Positions 1-5,884 are shown, counted from the first letter of the stretch. The stretch is 6,194 nt of DNA from an uncultured Coriobacteriia bacterium (GCA_902493755.1 CABURF010000077.1:1-6194); one strand, 5' to 3'. Notes: a model not told the origin generated them from the sequence alone. Program-made: numbers and translations.

Positions 1-1
1 C

Positions 2-238
2 CCCCGCAGCGAGATAGAGCGCATCGAAGACTCGCTCGGCTGCGACGAGCTCTTCAGGCTCGCGGACGGCAAGGCATCGGTCGAAGCACTCGTTGGCATG
101 AGGCGCATCGAGGAGCTCATCGAAGACGCAGCGGCGCCCGTGCCCGATGTCGAACAGCTTCTCGCCAGACTCCTCCCCCCGCATTGGCGTCGAGTTCTCG
201 CCCACCGAGCGCAGGAAGGCGAGGCGCTTTTCGCATGA
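2..238 (+). CDS. C-terminal end of a Tad-locus protein, possibly TadZ/CpaE-like ATPase (partial)
   Basis: This frame is open from the window edge and ends in TGA at 236-238, giving the last 78 residues of a protein whose start lies outside. The tail contains ERIEDSLGCDELFRL followed by an acidic helical stretch (RRIEELIEDAA) and ends ...QEGEALFA. Its stop overlaps the start of the next gene as ATGA, the usual sign of translational coupling. Gene order in Tad pilus loci places a TadZ/CpaE-like P-loop ATPase directly before the CpaF/TadA ATPase. The 'IEDSLGCDELFRL' stretch resembles the C-terminal region of such proteins. No Walker motif lies in the visible part, so this identity rests on position and weak resemblance. 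That the frame is coding is fairly safe; the function is a guess. Confidence 0.6.
   Translation, partial: PRSEIERIEDSLGCDELFRLADGKASVEALVGMRRIEELIEDAAAPVPDVEQLLARLLPPHWRRVLAHRAQEGEALFA
221..224 (+). promoter_or_regulatory. Ribosome binding site deciding the cpaF start
   Basis: GAGG lies ten bases before the ATG at 235 and within the coding sequence of the preceding gene. Together with the ATGA stop-start overlap at 235-238 it favours ATG 235 over the in-frame TTG at 184. Confidence 0.6.
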
Positions 239-1215
239 AGCTCGGCGACTATATACGGCAAAGCCCACAACTCGTGACAGAGGAGTTACCGGGTGCAGTC
301 TCCGAGAAGACTCATGCGCACCTACGCGAGTTGCTGTACCGCGAAGTCCCGAGCGAACGCATCGCGCAGCTTCTGAACCAGGGACGCGAGCATGCGCGAC
401 AGGAGCTCGCCGTCTGCATCGAGCAGATTCTGAGCGCGCATGATTTCGCACCCATGAGCGACATCGATCGTGCCGTCCTCATCGAGCGCACGCTCGACAT
501 GGTGCTCGGCCTGGGTCCCATCGAGAAGATGCTCAAAGACGACTCGATTACCGAGATCATGGTCAACGGGCCTCACTCCGTCTTCTTCGAGCGCGACGGC
601 ATCGTATGCAAGAGCGGCGAGCACTACGATTCCGAAGAGCAGCTGCGTCTCGTCATCGACCGTATCGTCTCGCCACTCGGCAGGCGCGTCGACGAGCAGT
701 GCCCTCTCGTGAACGCCCGCCTTCCAGAAGGGCACCGCGTCAACGTCGTCATCCCTCCCCTCTCGATGAGCGGAAGCACGCTTACCATACGCAAGTTCCG
801 TAAGCGCTCCTTCACGCTTGACGAGCTTGTCGGGCTGGATGCGCTTACGCCAGAGATGGCGCAGCTGCTTGCCTGGGCCATACGCGCGCGCAAGAACATC
901 GCCGTCTCGGGTGGCACGGGCGGCGGCAAAACAACGCTGCTCAACGCACTTTCGCGCCTCATCCCCTACGAGGAGCGCGTCATCACGATCGAGGACAGCG
1001 CCGAGCTCAGGTTCGACCAGCATCCGCACGTCGTCCGGCTCGAAGCGCGACTTGCCAACGCCGAGGGCCGTGGCATGGTCACCATACGCGACCTCGTCAC
1101 CAATGCGCTGCGCATGCGCCCTGACCGCATCATCGTTGGCGAGTGTCGTGGTGCCGAGGCGCTCGACATGCTGCAGGCCATGAAAAAAAGATATTGGCTT
1201 TCAGTTAGGAAATGA
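235..1215 (+). pseudogene. cpaF: CpaF/TadA-like Tad pilus secretion ATPase, 3' end lost and replaced by foreign codons
   Basis: This is the cytoplasmic hexameric ATPase that powers Tad/Flp pilus assembly or related type II/IV secretion. The ATG at 235 is preferred over the upstream TTG at 184 because it overlaps the preceding stop (ATGA) and has a GAGG Shine-Dalgarno at 221-224. From this start the protein is 326 residues. Visible motifs are the N-domain signature ITEIMVNGP (residues 105-113), Walker A GGTGGGKT (226-233), the Asp-box region RVITIEDSAELR (248-259) and Walker B RPDRIIVGECRG (295-306). The family then reads DMLQAMNTGHDGSLTT plus roughly another hundred residues. Here the match stops at DMLQAM (M316, codon 1180-1182) and continues as KKRYWLSVRK before a stop. 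The conserved TGH/HAN region and the C-terminal domain are absent, so the product should be inactive. The missing 3' part does not reappear in the window. Confidence 0.9.
1180..1183 (+). other. ATGA insertion junction inside cpaF
   Basis: Recognisable cpaF codons end at ATG 1180-1182, and the following A-run (1183-1189) leads into unrelated sequence. Native cpaF would read ATGAA(C/T) here (Met-Asn), so identity to the ancestral gene can extend only a base or two further. From memory, HEARO elements are found next to ATGA or GTGA tetranucleotides, which fits this breakpoint. The exact base of the junction, and whether ATGA belongs to the target or to the element end, cannot be settled without an uninterrupted homologue. 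Confidence 0.6.
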
Positions 1216-1520
1216 AAATGATGCTGAACAATGGAAAGCGCTCTGAACTGGGCAAATACGATTCGGTAAAGAAACACGGTTTCTGGCAAACAATGCCGAT
1301 TCGGGCAAACAGCGCGGAATTTTCCCGTTCGTTTCCCGTTGAAAGCGCTCCCAAGCCTCTCTTCGGTGCAGCTCTTAGGCTGCGGGAGCGCACGACCGCA
1401 GGGAAGAAGAGCTGGCCTGTGCTGGGAGCCAAAGTAGGCGCTAATGAATCCCAGTTCCCGCATTATGGCGGGATGCGCCGTCGTGGCGTAGCTGACCCCT
1501 TTGTGACAATCGGGGACTAC
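1184..1520 (+). ncRNA. Candidate HEARO RNA / IscB-type omega RNA
   Basis: This stretch looks like the structured guide RNA scaffold that lies upstream of IscB (HNH/RuvC) nucleases. Recalled hallmarks are GGCTTTCAGTTAGG (1196-1209), AATGATGCTGAACA, a CCGCAGGGAAG segment (1396-1406), CTGTGCTGGGA (1417-1427), AATCCCAGTTCCCGC, and GTCGTGGCGTAGCTGACCC (1480-1498). Direct structural support comes from perfect complementary segments: GCGCTCCC 1345-1352 with GGGAGCGC 1384-1391; GCAGC 1368-1372 with GCTGC 1379-1383; CTGGGA 1422-1427 with TCCCAG 1449-1454; CCCGC 1457-1461 with GCGGG 1468-1472; and CGCC 1476-1479 with GGCG 1485-1488. In such RNAs the guide is the 5' flank, which here would be cpaF sequence before 1183. 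Family identity is from memory, the 3' end is approximate, and no covariance search was possible. Confidence 0.6.
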
Positions 1521-1574
1521 CAGCGAAGAGCGTCCGTGTGTCCTCTGTGCGTCAATGAGAGGAGGCTGTGCGTT

Positions 1575-1642
1575 TACACGTGCAATGGGAAGCCCTAGAA
1601 GCAGACCAGCCGCATATCCCGACCAGGAAGTGTGAGAACCGA
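1575..1642 (+). pseudogene. Possible degraded IscB N-terminus
   Basis: Reading in the frame that opens at 1212 gives VYTCNGKP, a TAG stop, then KQTSRISRPGSVR. IscB-type proteins typically begin roughly VYV...DGKPLMPTSR.G.VR, and the gene normally follows the omega RNA at about this distance. The resemblance is short, needs a stop codon and a small insertion, and the rest of the expected protein of 400-500 residues is missing. It could be chance. It is listed only because of its position just downstream of the RNA. Confidence 0.2.
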
Positions 1643-1747
1643 CTTGAACGGCATCAGACGTTGGGTGAGAACAGCTTGCGGTCACCAAGGGATGGGTGAG
1701 GTGAATAATTGGTCGAGCGCAGGCAGAGGGTGCAGTGCGCCCGCTTT

Positions 1748-1786
1748 CATTGTGGGAAGGTCGGCGCAGCCGAGCTTTCCACAATG
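1748..1786. repeat. Inverted repeat: 18-bp stem with GCA loop
   Basis: The left arm 1748-1765 (CATTGTGGGAAGGTCGGC) pairs with the right arm 1769-1786 (GCCGAGCTTTCCACAATG) around a three-base loop. There is one G-G mismatch and one G-T wobble. No T-run follows, so it is not a standard intrinsic terminator. Part of the left arm (1754-1762) is also perfectly complementary to GACCTTCCC at 1793-1801, so two mutually exclusive folds are possible. It may be an element end, a recombination site or a regulatory RNA fold. Confidence 0.8.
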
Positions 1787-1824
1787 ATTATTGACCTTCC
1801 CCAACGTCCCAAGCAGATGACGGC

Positions 1825-1899
1825 GTTTTCCACACTGCTCACGCCGCTTTGGGTCTTTAGACCCAACCCAAAGCGGCGCGGGTGAGCAGTGTGGGAAAC
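1825..1899. repeat. Large imperfect palindrome (about 29 bp stem)
   Basis: The outer arms 1825-1842 and 1882-1899 are complementary over 18 bases with one wobble. The inner arms GCCGCTTTGGG (1843-1853) and CCCAAAGCGGC (1867-1877) pair perfectly. Four bases (1878-1881) bulge on the right. The apex can refold as GGGTC-TTTA-GACCC. A further CAGAT (1814-1818) and ATCTG (1900-1904) can extend the base. TTTTCCACA at 1826-1834 fits the DnaA-box consensus TTWTNCACA. It is not coding on either strand as far as I can tell. A transcription barrier, a MITE-like element or part of a replication or transfer origin are all possible. Confidence 0.8.
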
Positions 1900-1951
1900 A
1901 TCTGCGTGAGCGCCGAGGCGTTACTTTGCTGCGGTTTACCGCTGCGGGATA

Positions 1952-1978
1952 TTGGGCGGATGGGTCGGAATATATAAT
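1952..1978 (+). promoter_or_regulatory. Candidate promoter of the restriction operon
   Basis: A perfect TATAAT lies at 1973-1978, about 50 bases before the start codon at 2027. The best -35 is TTGGGC at 1952-1957, with a short 15-base spacer, so the -35 is weak. Small palindromes flank it: GCGG-TTTA-CCGC at 1931-1942 upstream, and CGCG-TATT-CGCG at 1987-1998 near the expected transcription start. These could be operator sites, though no regulator gene is visible in the window. Confidence 0.5.
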
Positions 1979-2015
1979 TAGAGCATCGCGTATTCGCGGT
2001 TTTCCCGCTATTAGT

Positions 2016-2021
2016 AAGAGG
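2016..2021 (+). promoter_or_regulatory. Ribosome binding site of the MmeI-like gene
   Basis: AAGAGG sits five bases before the ATG at 2027. This is a slightly short but usable spacing and supports that start. Confidence 0.55.
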
Positions 2022-2026
2022 TTGCA

Positions 2027-4447
2027 ATGAATCAGCTTGAGCAGAAGAGAAGGGCGCAGGAGTTCGCCGAGAAGTGGCAAGGAAGGGGCGACGAGAAGCA
2101 GGACGCGCAGAACTTCTGGCGCGACCTTCTGGTGAACGTCCTGGGAGTGCCCTCCACGAGCATAACGAGCTTCATCAGCTTCGAGAGGAAGGTGCAAGGA
2201 GGCTTCATAGACGGCTTCATCGAGGACACGGGCGTTCTCATAGAGCAAAAGAGCCTCGGAATCGACCTCACTAAGGCAAAGCCTCAATCGGACGGGACTA
2301 ATCTCACGCCCTACGGTCAGGCGGTGCGATACGCCGCTAAGCTGCCCCTCTCCATCCGTCCCCGCTGGATTATCTGCTCAAACTTCGAGCAGTTCCTAAT
2401 CTACGACCAAGAGACAGACCCATCGGGCGAGAACCCCCACGTCCTTATGCTCGCAGACCTCCCCAGCGAGTTCTACAGGCTCGCGTTCATCACTGACAAG
2501 TCCAACTCCCGCTTAGAGAAGGAAAAGACGCTTTCGGTTAAGGCCGGTGCCGTGGTGGGCAAGCTCTACAACAGCTTCGCCGAGCAGTACCAGAACATAG
2601 ACACCGACCCGCAAGAGCAGCGGAGCTTGAACGTCCTAATCGTCCGTCTGGTGTTTTTACTCTACGCGGAGGACGCAGGGCTGTTGCAGCACCACGGGGC
2701 GCTCTACGACTACCTGAAACCCATACCCGTTCCGCAGATGCGACAAGCCATCATCGACCTGTTCAAGGTGCTCAATACCCCCGACGGCACGGGCGGGACG
2801 CAGGACGAGCGCGACCCGTACATGAACCCCGAGCTGTTGGCTTTTCCCTACATCAACGGTGGGCTGTTCTCCGACGAGACGCTCATAATCCCGCAGTTCA
2901 CTGACCAGATAAAGCTCGACTTGCTGGTGGAGGCATCCAGCAAGTTCGATTGGGCGGAGGTGTCGCCCACCATCTTCGGCGCTGTGTTCGAGAGTACCTT
3001 GAACCCGGAGACGCGCCACGAGGGCGGGATGCACTACACATCCGTGGAGAACATCCACAAGGTCATAGACCCGCTTTTCCTGGACGAACTGCGCGGGAAG
3101 CTGGAGAAGATTGAAGCCTTGAAATCCGACCGCGACAGGAGGATAAGGCTCAAGGCTTTCCAAAACGAACTCGCCTCCATAACCGTGTTCGACCCTGCTT
3201 GTGGCTCGGGGAACTTTCTCACGGAAAACTACCTGTCGCTTCGCAAGCTTGAGAACCGCGTCCTTGAGAACCTTCAAGGGGAGCAGACGTCCTTTGAGGT
3301 CGGAGGCGATTCGAGCATCATTAAGGTGAAGCTCTCGCAGTTCTACGGCATCGAGATAAACGACTTCGCGGTATCAGTAGCGAAAACCGCGCTATGGATC
3401 GCGGAGTCGCAGATGATTGAGGCAACGCAAGAGATTGTCATGCAGGTGCTGGACTTCCTACCCCTCACGAGCAATAGCAACATAATCGAGGGCAATGCTT
3501 TGAGAATGGATTGGAATACGGTTCTCCCTGCGGAGAGATGTCGCTATATTATAGGCAACCCTCCATTTTTGGGAGCAAAGGTAATGAGTAAGAGCCAAAA
3601 GCAGGAAGTTGTTGACCTGTTTGGTAAAGTGAAACTTGCGAACTCTATTGATTACGTGGCGGCATGGTACATTAAGGCTGCGCAAATGATGGAGAGCAAT
3701 AGTGGTATTGCTGCCGCCTTTGTCTCTACCAACTCAATTTGTCAAGGGCAACAGGTCATGCCTGTTTGGTCAACCCTATTCAATAAGTACGGCATTGTCA
3801 TCGACTTTGCATACCGCACTTTTGTATGGAATAGTGAAGCTACAGACCAAGCTCACGTTCACGTAATCATTGTTGGCTTCAGCAAAGGTGGCAGGTCTCC
3901 AAAGCGTACGATATTTGAGCAAGATAATGTTTCCGTTGTTGGCAATATAAACGGCTATCTTGCAGATGCACCTAATGTGGTGGTCGATGTTGCTGCGACA
4001 CCTATCTGTTCGGGCGTTCCAGAATGTGATTACGGTTCGCTAATAAATGACAAAGGAAACTATATTTTCACCAGAGAAGAGTTAGATGCTTTTTTGACAA
4101 AGGAGCCTCGTGCAATCGAATACATTAGGCCATTTATTGGTTCGTATGAATTTATAAATGGGAAAGAACGTTTCATCTTATATCTCAAGAACTGCGATAT
4201 AAAAGAAATCCAAGAAACAATGCCACTAGTTTATGAAAGAGTCCTTGCAGTTCGTGATTTTAGAGCATCGAGTTCAGCATCGGCGACAAGAAAATCAGCC
4301 GATAGGCCGCTGACTTATTTTTACGATAGCACATCAGATGATGCATTCCTGCTAATTCCTAGAACCAGTTCCGAGCGACGTAGGTATGTCCCCATTGGTT
4401 TTATGGATGCCAGTGTTGCTGCTAGTGATGCCACGGGCTGTTGTTAA
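2027..4447 (+). CDS. MmeI-family Type IIL restriction-modification enzyme, N-terminal 806 residues (frameshifted gene)
   Basis: Type IIL enzymes combine endonuclease, adenine-N6 methyltransferase and target recognition in one chain, cutting some distance from the site and methylating one strand. Here the nuclease motif is D62...E73-Q-K75 (PD-ExK type) in IDGFIEDTGVLIEQK. A helical linker leads to HYTSVENIHKVIDPLFLDEL (336-355), typical of the family. The methyltransferase shows motif I FDPACGSGNFL (388-398), GIEIN (441-445) and motif IV NPPF (511-514), the gamma-class adenine type. The target-recognition region follows from roughly 600, ending with IPRTSSERRRYVPIGF, another family signature. 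The frame then slips at T803 and ends GCC-stop. Restoring the frame joins it to the 4386-4832 ORF for a total near 934 residues, close to MmeI (about 919). GC content drops sharply from about residue 500. Recognition sequence cannot be read from the sequence. If translation truly stops here, the enzyme lacks its C-terminal domain. Confidence 0.9.
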   Translation: MNQLEQKRRAQEFAEKWQGRGDEKQDAQNFWRDLLVNVLGVPSTSITSFISFERKVQGGFIDGFIEDTGVLIEQKSLGIDLTKAKPQSDGTNLTPYGQAVRYAAKLPLSIRPRWIICSNFEQFLIYDQETDPSGENPHVLMLADLPSEFYRLAFITDKSNSRLEKEKTLSVKAGAVVGKLYNSFAEQYQNIDTDPQEQRSLNVLIVRLVFLLYAEDAGLLQHHGALYDYLKPIPVPQMRQAIIDLFKVLNTPDGTGGTQDERDPYMNPELLAFPYINGGLFSDETLIIPQFTDQIKLDLLVEASSKFDWAEVSPTIFGAVFESTLNPETRHEGGMHYTSVENIHKVIDPLFLDELRGKLEKIEALKSDRDRRIRLKAFQNELASITVFDPACGSGNFLTENYLSLRKLENRVLENLQGEQTSFEVGGDSSIIKVKLSQFYGIEINDFAVSVAKTALWIAESQMIEATQEIVMQVLDFLPLTSNSNIIEGNALRMDWNTVLPAERCRYIIGNPPFLGAKVMSKSQKQEVVDLFGKVKLANSIDYVAAWYIKAAQMMESNSGIAAAFVSTNSICQGQQVMPVWSTLFNKYGIVIDFAYRTFVWNSEATDQAHVHVIIVGFSKGGRSPKRTIFEQDNVSVVGNINGYLADAPNVVVDVAATPICSGVPECDYGSLINDKGNYIFTREELDAFLTKEPRAIEYIRPFIGSYEFINGKERFILYLKNCDIKEIQETMPLVYERVLAVRDFRASSSASATRKSADRPLTYFYDSTSDDAFLLIPRTSSERRRYVPIGFMDASVAASDATGCC

Positions 4448-4832
4448 GAACGCAAATCTGTATCATTTTGGCATTTTGACATCGCAGTTTCACAACGCTT
4501 GGCTAAGAACTGTAGGGGGACGATTAAAAAGCGATTATCGCTACGCCCCGAAGACTGTCTATAACACCTTTGTTTGGCCTGACCCTACCGAAATGCAAAG
4601 ATTGGAAATTGAAGCCCTTGCGCAGTCGGTACTAGATATCCGTAACTCTCATGCGGATAAACCTCTCGCAGTGCTTTATAGCGCCGACAAAATGCCAGAA
4701 GACCTAAGTTTGGCTCACCTTAAGCTAGACGAGGCTGTAGAGCGAGCTTACGGGGTCGATTACGGCGGTGACGAGGAAAAGATTGTTGCTCACTTGTTCC
4801 AGCTCTATGCAAACGCTACGAAAGGCGATTAA
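4386..4832 (+). CDS. C-terminal fragment of the MmeI-family enzyme, separated by a frameshift
   Basis: The part from about 4437 on (AVVKNANLYHFGILTSQF...) is the direct continuation of the preceding ORF. Family members read roughly SDA.L..PNA.LYHFGVLTS.MH.AW.RTV.GRLKSDYRYS....YN.FPWP at this point, and the present sequence has SQFHNAWLRTVGGRLKSDYR and YNTFVWP. It ends with the usual helical C-terminal domain (ALAQSVLDIRNSH, LDEAVERAYGVDY). The first 17 codons, starting at ATG 4386, lie out of frame within the upstream coding region and are not a real N-terminus; no convincing ribosome binding site precedes them. It is therefore best treated as the 3' part of a single broken gene rather than an independent protein. 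A sequencing error is an alternative to a true mutation. Confidence 0.85.
   Translation: MSPLVLWMPVLLLVMPRAVVKNANLYHFGILTSQFHNAWLRTVGGRLKSDYRYAPKTVYNTFVWPDPTEMQRLEIEALAQSVLDIRNSHADKPLAVLYSADKMPEDLSLAHLKLDEAVERAYGVDYGGDEEKIVAHLFQLYANATKGD
4433..4437 (+). other. Frameshift site in the MmeI-like gene (one extra G)
   Basis: Codon ACG (4433-4435, T803) is followed by GGCTGTTGTTAA. Removing one G from the GGG at 4435-4437 gives SDAT-AVVKNANLYHFG, which matches the spacing expected in family members without gap. The tract is only three bases long, so a classical phase-variable homopolymer is unlikely. A point insertion or read error is more probable. Confidence 0.8.
4821..4825 (+). promoter_or_regulatory. 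Ribosome binding site of the 4835 gene
   Basis: AAAGG lies inside the last codons of the MmeI-like gene, nine bases before the ATG at 4835. It indicates that the next gene is read from the same transcript. Confidence 0.55.
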
Positions 4833-4834
4833 GA

Positions 4835-5401
4835 ATGGCATACACCCAAGAGCAGTTTGAAAAGGCAGTCAATGCAGCTATGAATATATCTGGCCGAGTT
4901 GATTCTTACGAACTGGATGGGACTACCCTCACCTCACACTTCAAATCTAATAGTGGCAAAACGGAGCGCTATGTTGTCCATGATTTCGATGATGACGGGA
5001 AAATCACTGGCCGTTCTAGCTATTCGCTTTCCGAGTATTACCCAGGGGATTCGGCTGGTTTCGGGCTTGCATCGCTAATCAATGATGCACTCGAAAACCC
5101 AGAAGATTTTGAGCCGTTTGACACAGATAGTAACAAGCGCATTTTTCCAGACGACGAAGAGCAATTTGAAGTAGACGCAGACGATTTCGTAGATGCCGAC
5201 ACTCTGAAAAAGGGGGTTCTTGTTGCACTAGGAACTGCTGCCGTAGGTTATGTGGTTTACCGATTTGCTCCAAAGGTGAAAGCACGTTTTGTTGCGTGGC
5301 GACAAGAATGCAACAGCAAGAAAAAGGGTATCGAATCGGCAGATAGCGATGATGTTCCCACCGAAGACAACACGTTAGATGGAGAAGCTGAAAATGAATG
5401 A
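4835..5401 (+). CDS. Unknown acidic protein with one membrane segment
   Basis: A 188-residue protein that I do not recognise. Residues 1-120 are soluble-looking and increasingly acidic (DFDDDGK at 50-56, PDDEEQFEVDADDFVDAD at 105-122). Residues 127-143 (GVLVALGTAAVGYVVYR) form one hydrophobic helix flanked by lysines and arginines. The tail has a basic stretch (150-165) followed by an acidic end. There is no signal peptide at the N-terminus. It starts two bases after the stop of the MmeI-like gene with its own AAAGG and shares the low GC (about 43%) of that gene's 3' half, so both were probably acquired together. Linkage suggests an accessory role to the restriction enzyme or a membrane-associated defence function, but that is inference only. 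It could equally be an unrelated cargo gene of the island. Confidence 0.8.
   Translation: MAYTQEQFEKAVNAAMNISGRVDSYELDGTTLTSHFKSNSGKTERYVVHDFDDDGKITGRSSYSLSEYYPGDSAGFGLASLINDALENPEDFEPFDTDSNKRIFPDDEEQFEVDADDFVDADTLKKGVLVALGTAAVGYVVYRFAPKVKARFVAWRQECNSKKKGIESADSDDVPTEDNTLDGEAENE
5381..5387 (+). promoter_or_regulatory. Ribosome binding site deciding the start of the small gene
   Basis: GGAGAAG ends six bases before ATG 5394, whereas the in-frame ATG at 5379 overlaps this site and has no comparable upstream motif. This favours the later start. Confidence 0.55.
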
Positions 5402-5615
5402 TTCTGCCAATATCGCCGATGCTGTGCAGGTTGCAGAGGTCTCAATCCTCAAGGCGTTCATGCGAACTGACACCGCCGAGGATGCCACTGCCATGTGGAT
5501 GGCTCTCTCGAAGTCCGTTGACGATTCGGCGCGAATCAGAATCACAGAGCTGGGCGGCGACGTTGACGCTGCTCGGGCGGCGCTCGATAGGTTCTCGCTG
5601 CAAAATCCCATCTAG
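5394..5615 (+). CDS. Small unknown protein coupled to the preceding gene
   Basis: From ATG 5394 the protein is 73 residues, beginning MNDSANIADAVQVAEV and ending DRFSLQNPI. The start overlaps the previous stop as ATGAATGA (5394-5401), so translation is likely coupled. An ATG at 5379 would add five residues but lacks the well-placed Shine-Dalgarno. The sequence is alpha-helical in appearance, has no transmembrane segment and no motif I know. GC rises again within this gene (about 65% at 5521-5580), so it may span the right edge of the low-GC block. Function unknown; membership of the restriction operon is supported by spacing alone. Confidence 0.65.
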   Translation: MNDSANIADAVQVAEVSILKAFMRTDTAEDATAMWMALSKSVDDSARIRITELGGDVDAARAALDRFSLQNPI

Positions 5616-5849
5616 CAGCAGTCCTCCTCACGAACTGACGGGAAGGCACTCTGCGCACAGATGGCCTCTTTGCGTCCGAAGCAGCCTTCTCTTTTCGGAT
5701 AACCCTCACGCTGCACATCGTCTCGCCCCCGATCTACCGCATCAAGGCGCAAAAAACTTTTCGACCCCGTGCTGGCGAGCCAGCGCCGAAGACTTTTCCG
5801 CTGGAATCCTTGACGCGGCAGAACCGGGGCGAGGCCTGCGCATCGCAAG

Positions 5850-5874
5850 GAGCATCACGAAAGGAAGGATGCTC
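5850..5874 (+). repeat. Hairpin just upstream of the last gene's ribosome binding site
   Basis: GAGCATC (5850-5856) and GATGCTC (5868-5874) are perfectly complementary across an 11-base loop containing AAAGGAAG. It lies 10 bases before AAGGAGG (5885-5891) and could affect translation or bind a regulator. A seven-base stem can arise by chance. Confidence 0.4.
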
Positions 5875-5884
5875 GACCAGATGC

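Larger units (their letters stand above)
1183..1790 (+). mobile_element. Probable solo or decayed IscB/HEARO-family insertion without an intact nuclease gene
   Basis: The sequence begins abruptly inside cpaF, contains the omega-RNA-like segment, and is followed by a strong hairpin (1748-1786) that could be a terminal structure of the kind IS200/IS605-related elements carry. No ORF with RuvC or HNH motifs is present, and no TnpA-like Y1 transposase is seen. A weak stretch around 1575-1640 could be the decayed N-terminus of IscB. The right boundary is not visible because cpaF does not resume; 1790 is chosen only because the first hairpin ends there. An alternative is that two genomic loci were joined through a repeated element copy, either biologically or in assembly. 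Confidence 0.45.

Noticed and set aside
322..1029. Minus-strand frame of 235 codons
   Set aside because: It is the antisense shadow of the cpaF coding region, a common result of high-GC codon use.
1212..1598. Open frame of 128 codons read as a hypothetical protein
   Set aside because: It lies wholly over the structured RNA-like segment, its codons follow the RNA helices rather than a protein pattern, and there is no recognisable domain. It is more likely a spurious ORF.
1184..1700. Group II intron
   Set aside because: The GNRA-like and structured appearance was considered, but there is no GUGYG 5' end at the junction, no identifiable domain V and no reverse transcriptase. The HEARO-type match is better.
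966..1784. Minus-strand frame of 272 codons
   Set aside because: It runs antisense through the end of cpaF, the junction and the RNA-like segment, has no recognisable domain, and crosses sequences of different origin.
1748..1899. Intrinsic terminators or a CRISPR array
   Set aside because: The hairpins are not followed by T-runs, and there are no regularly spaced direct repeats with unique spacers.
2657..3277. Minus-strand frame of 206 codons
   Set aside because: It is antisense to the motif-bearing MmeI-like gene, with no recognisable protein features.
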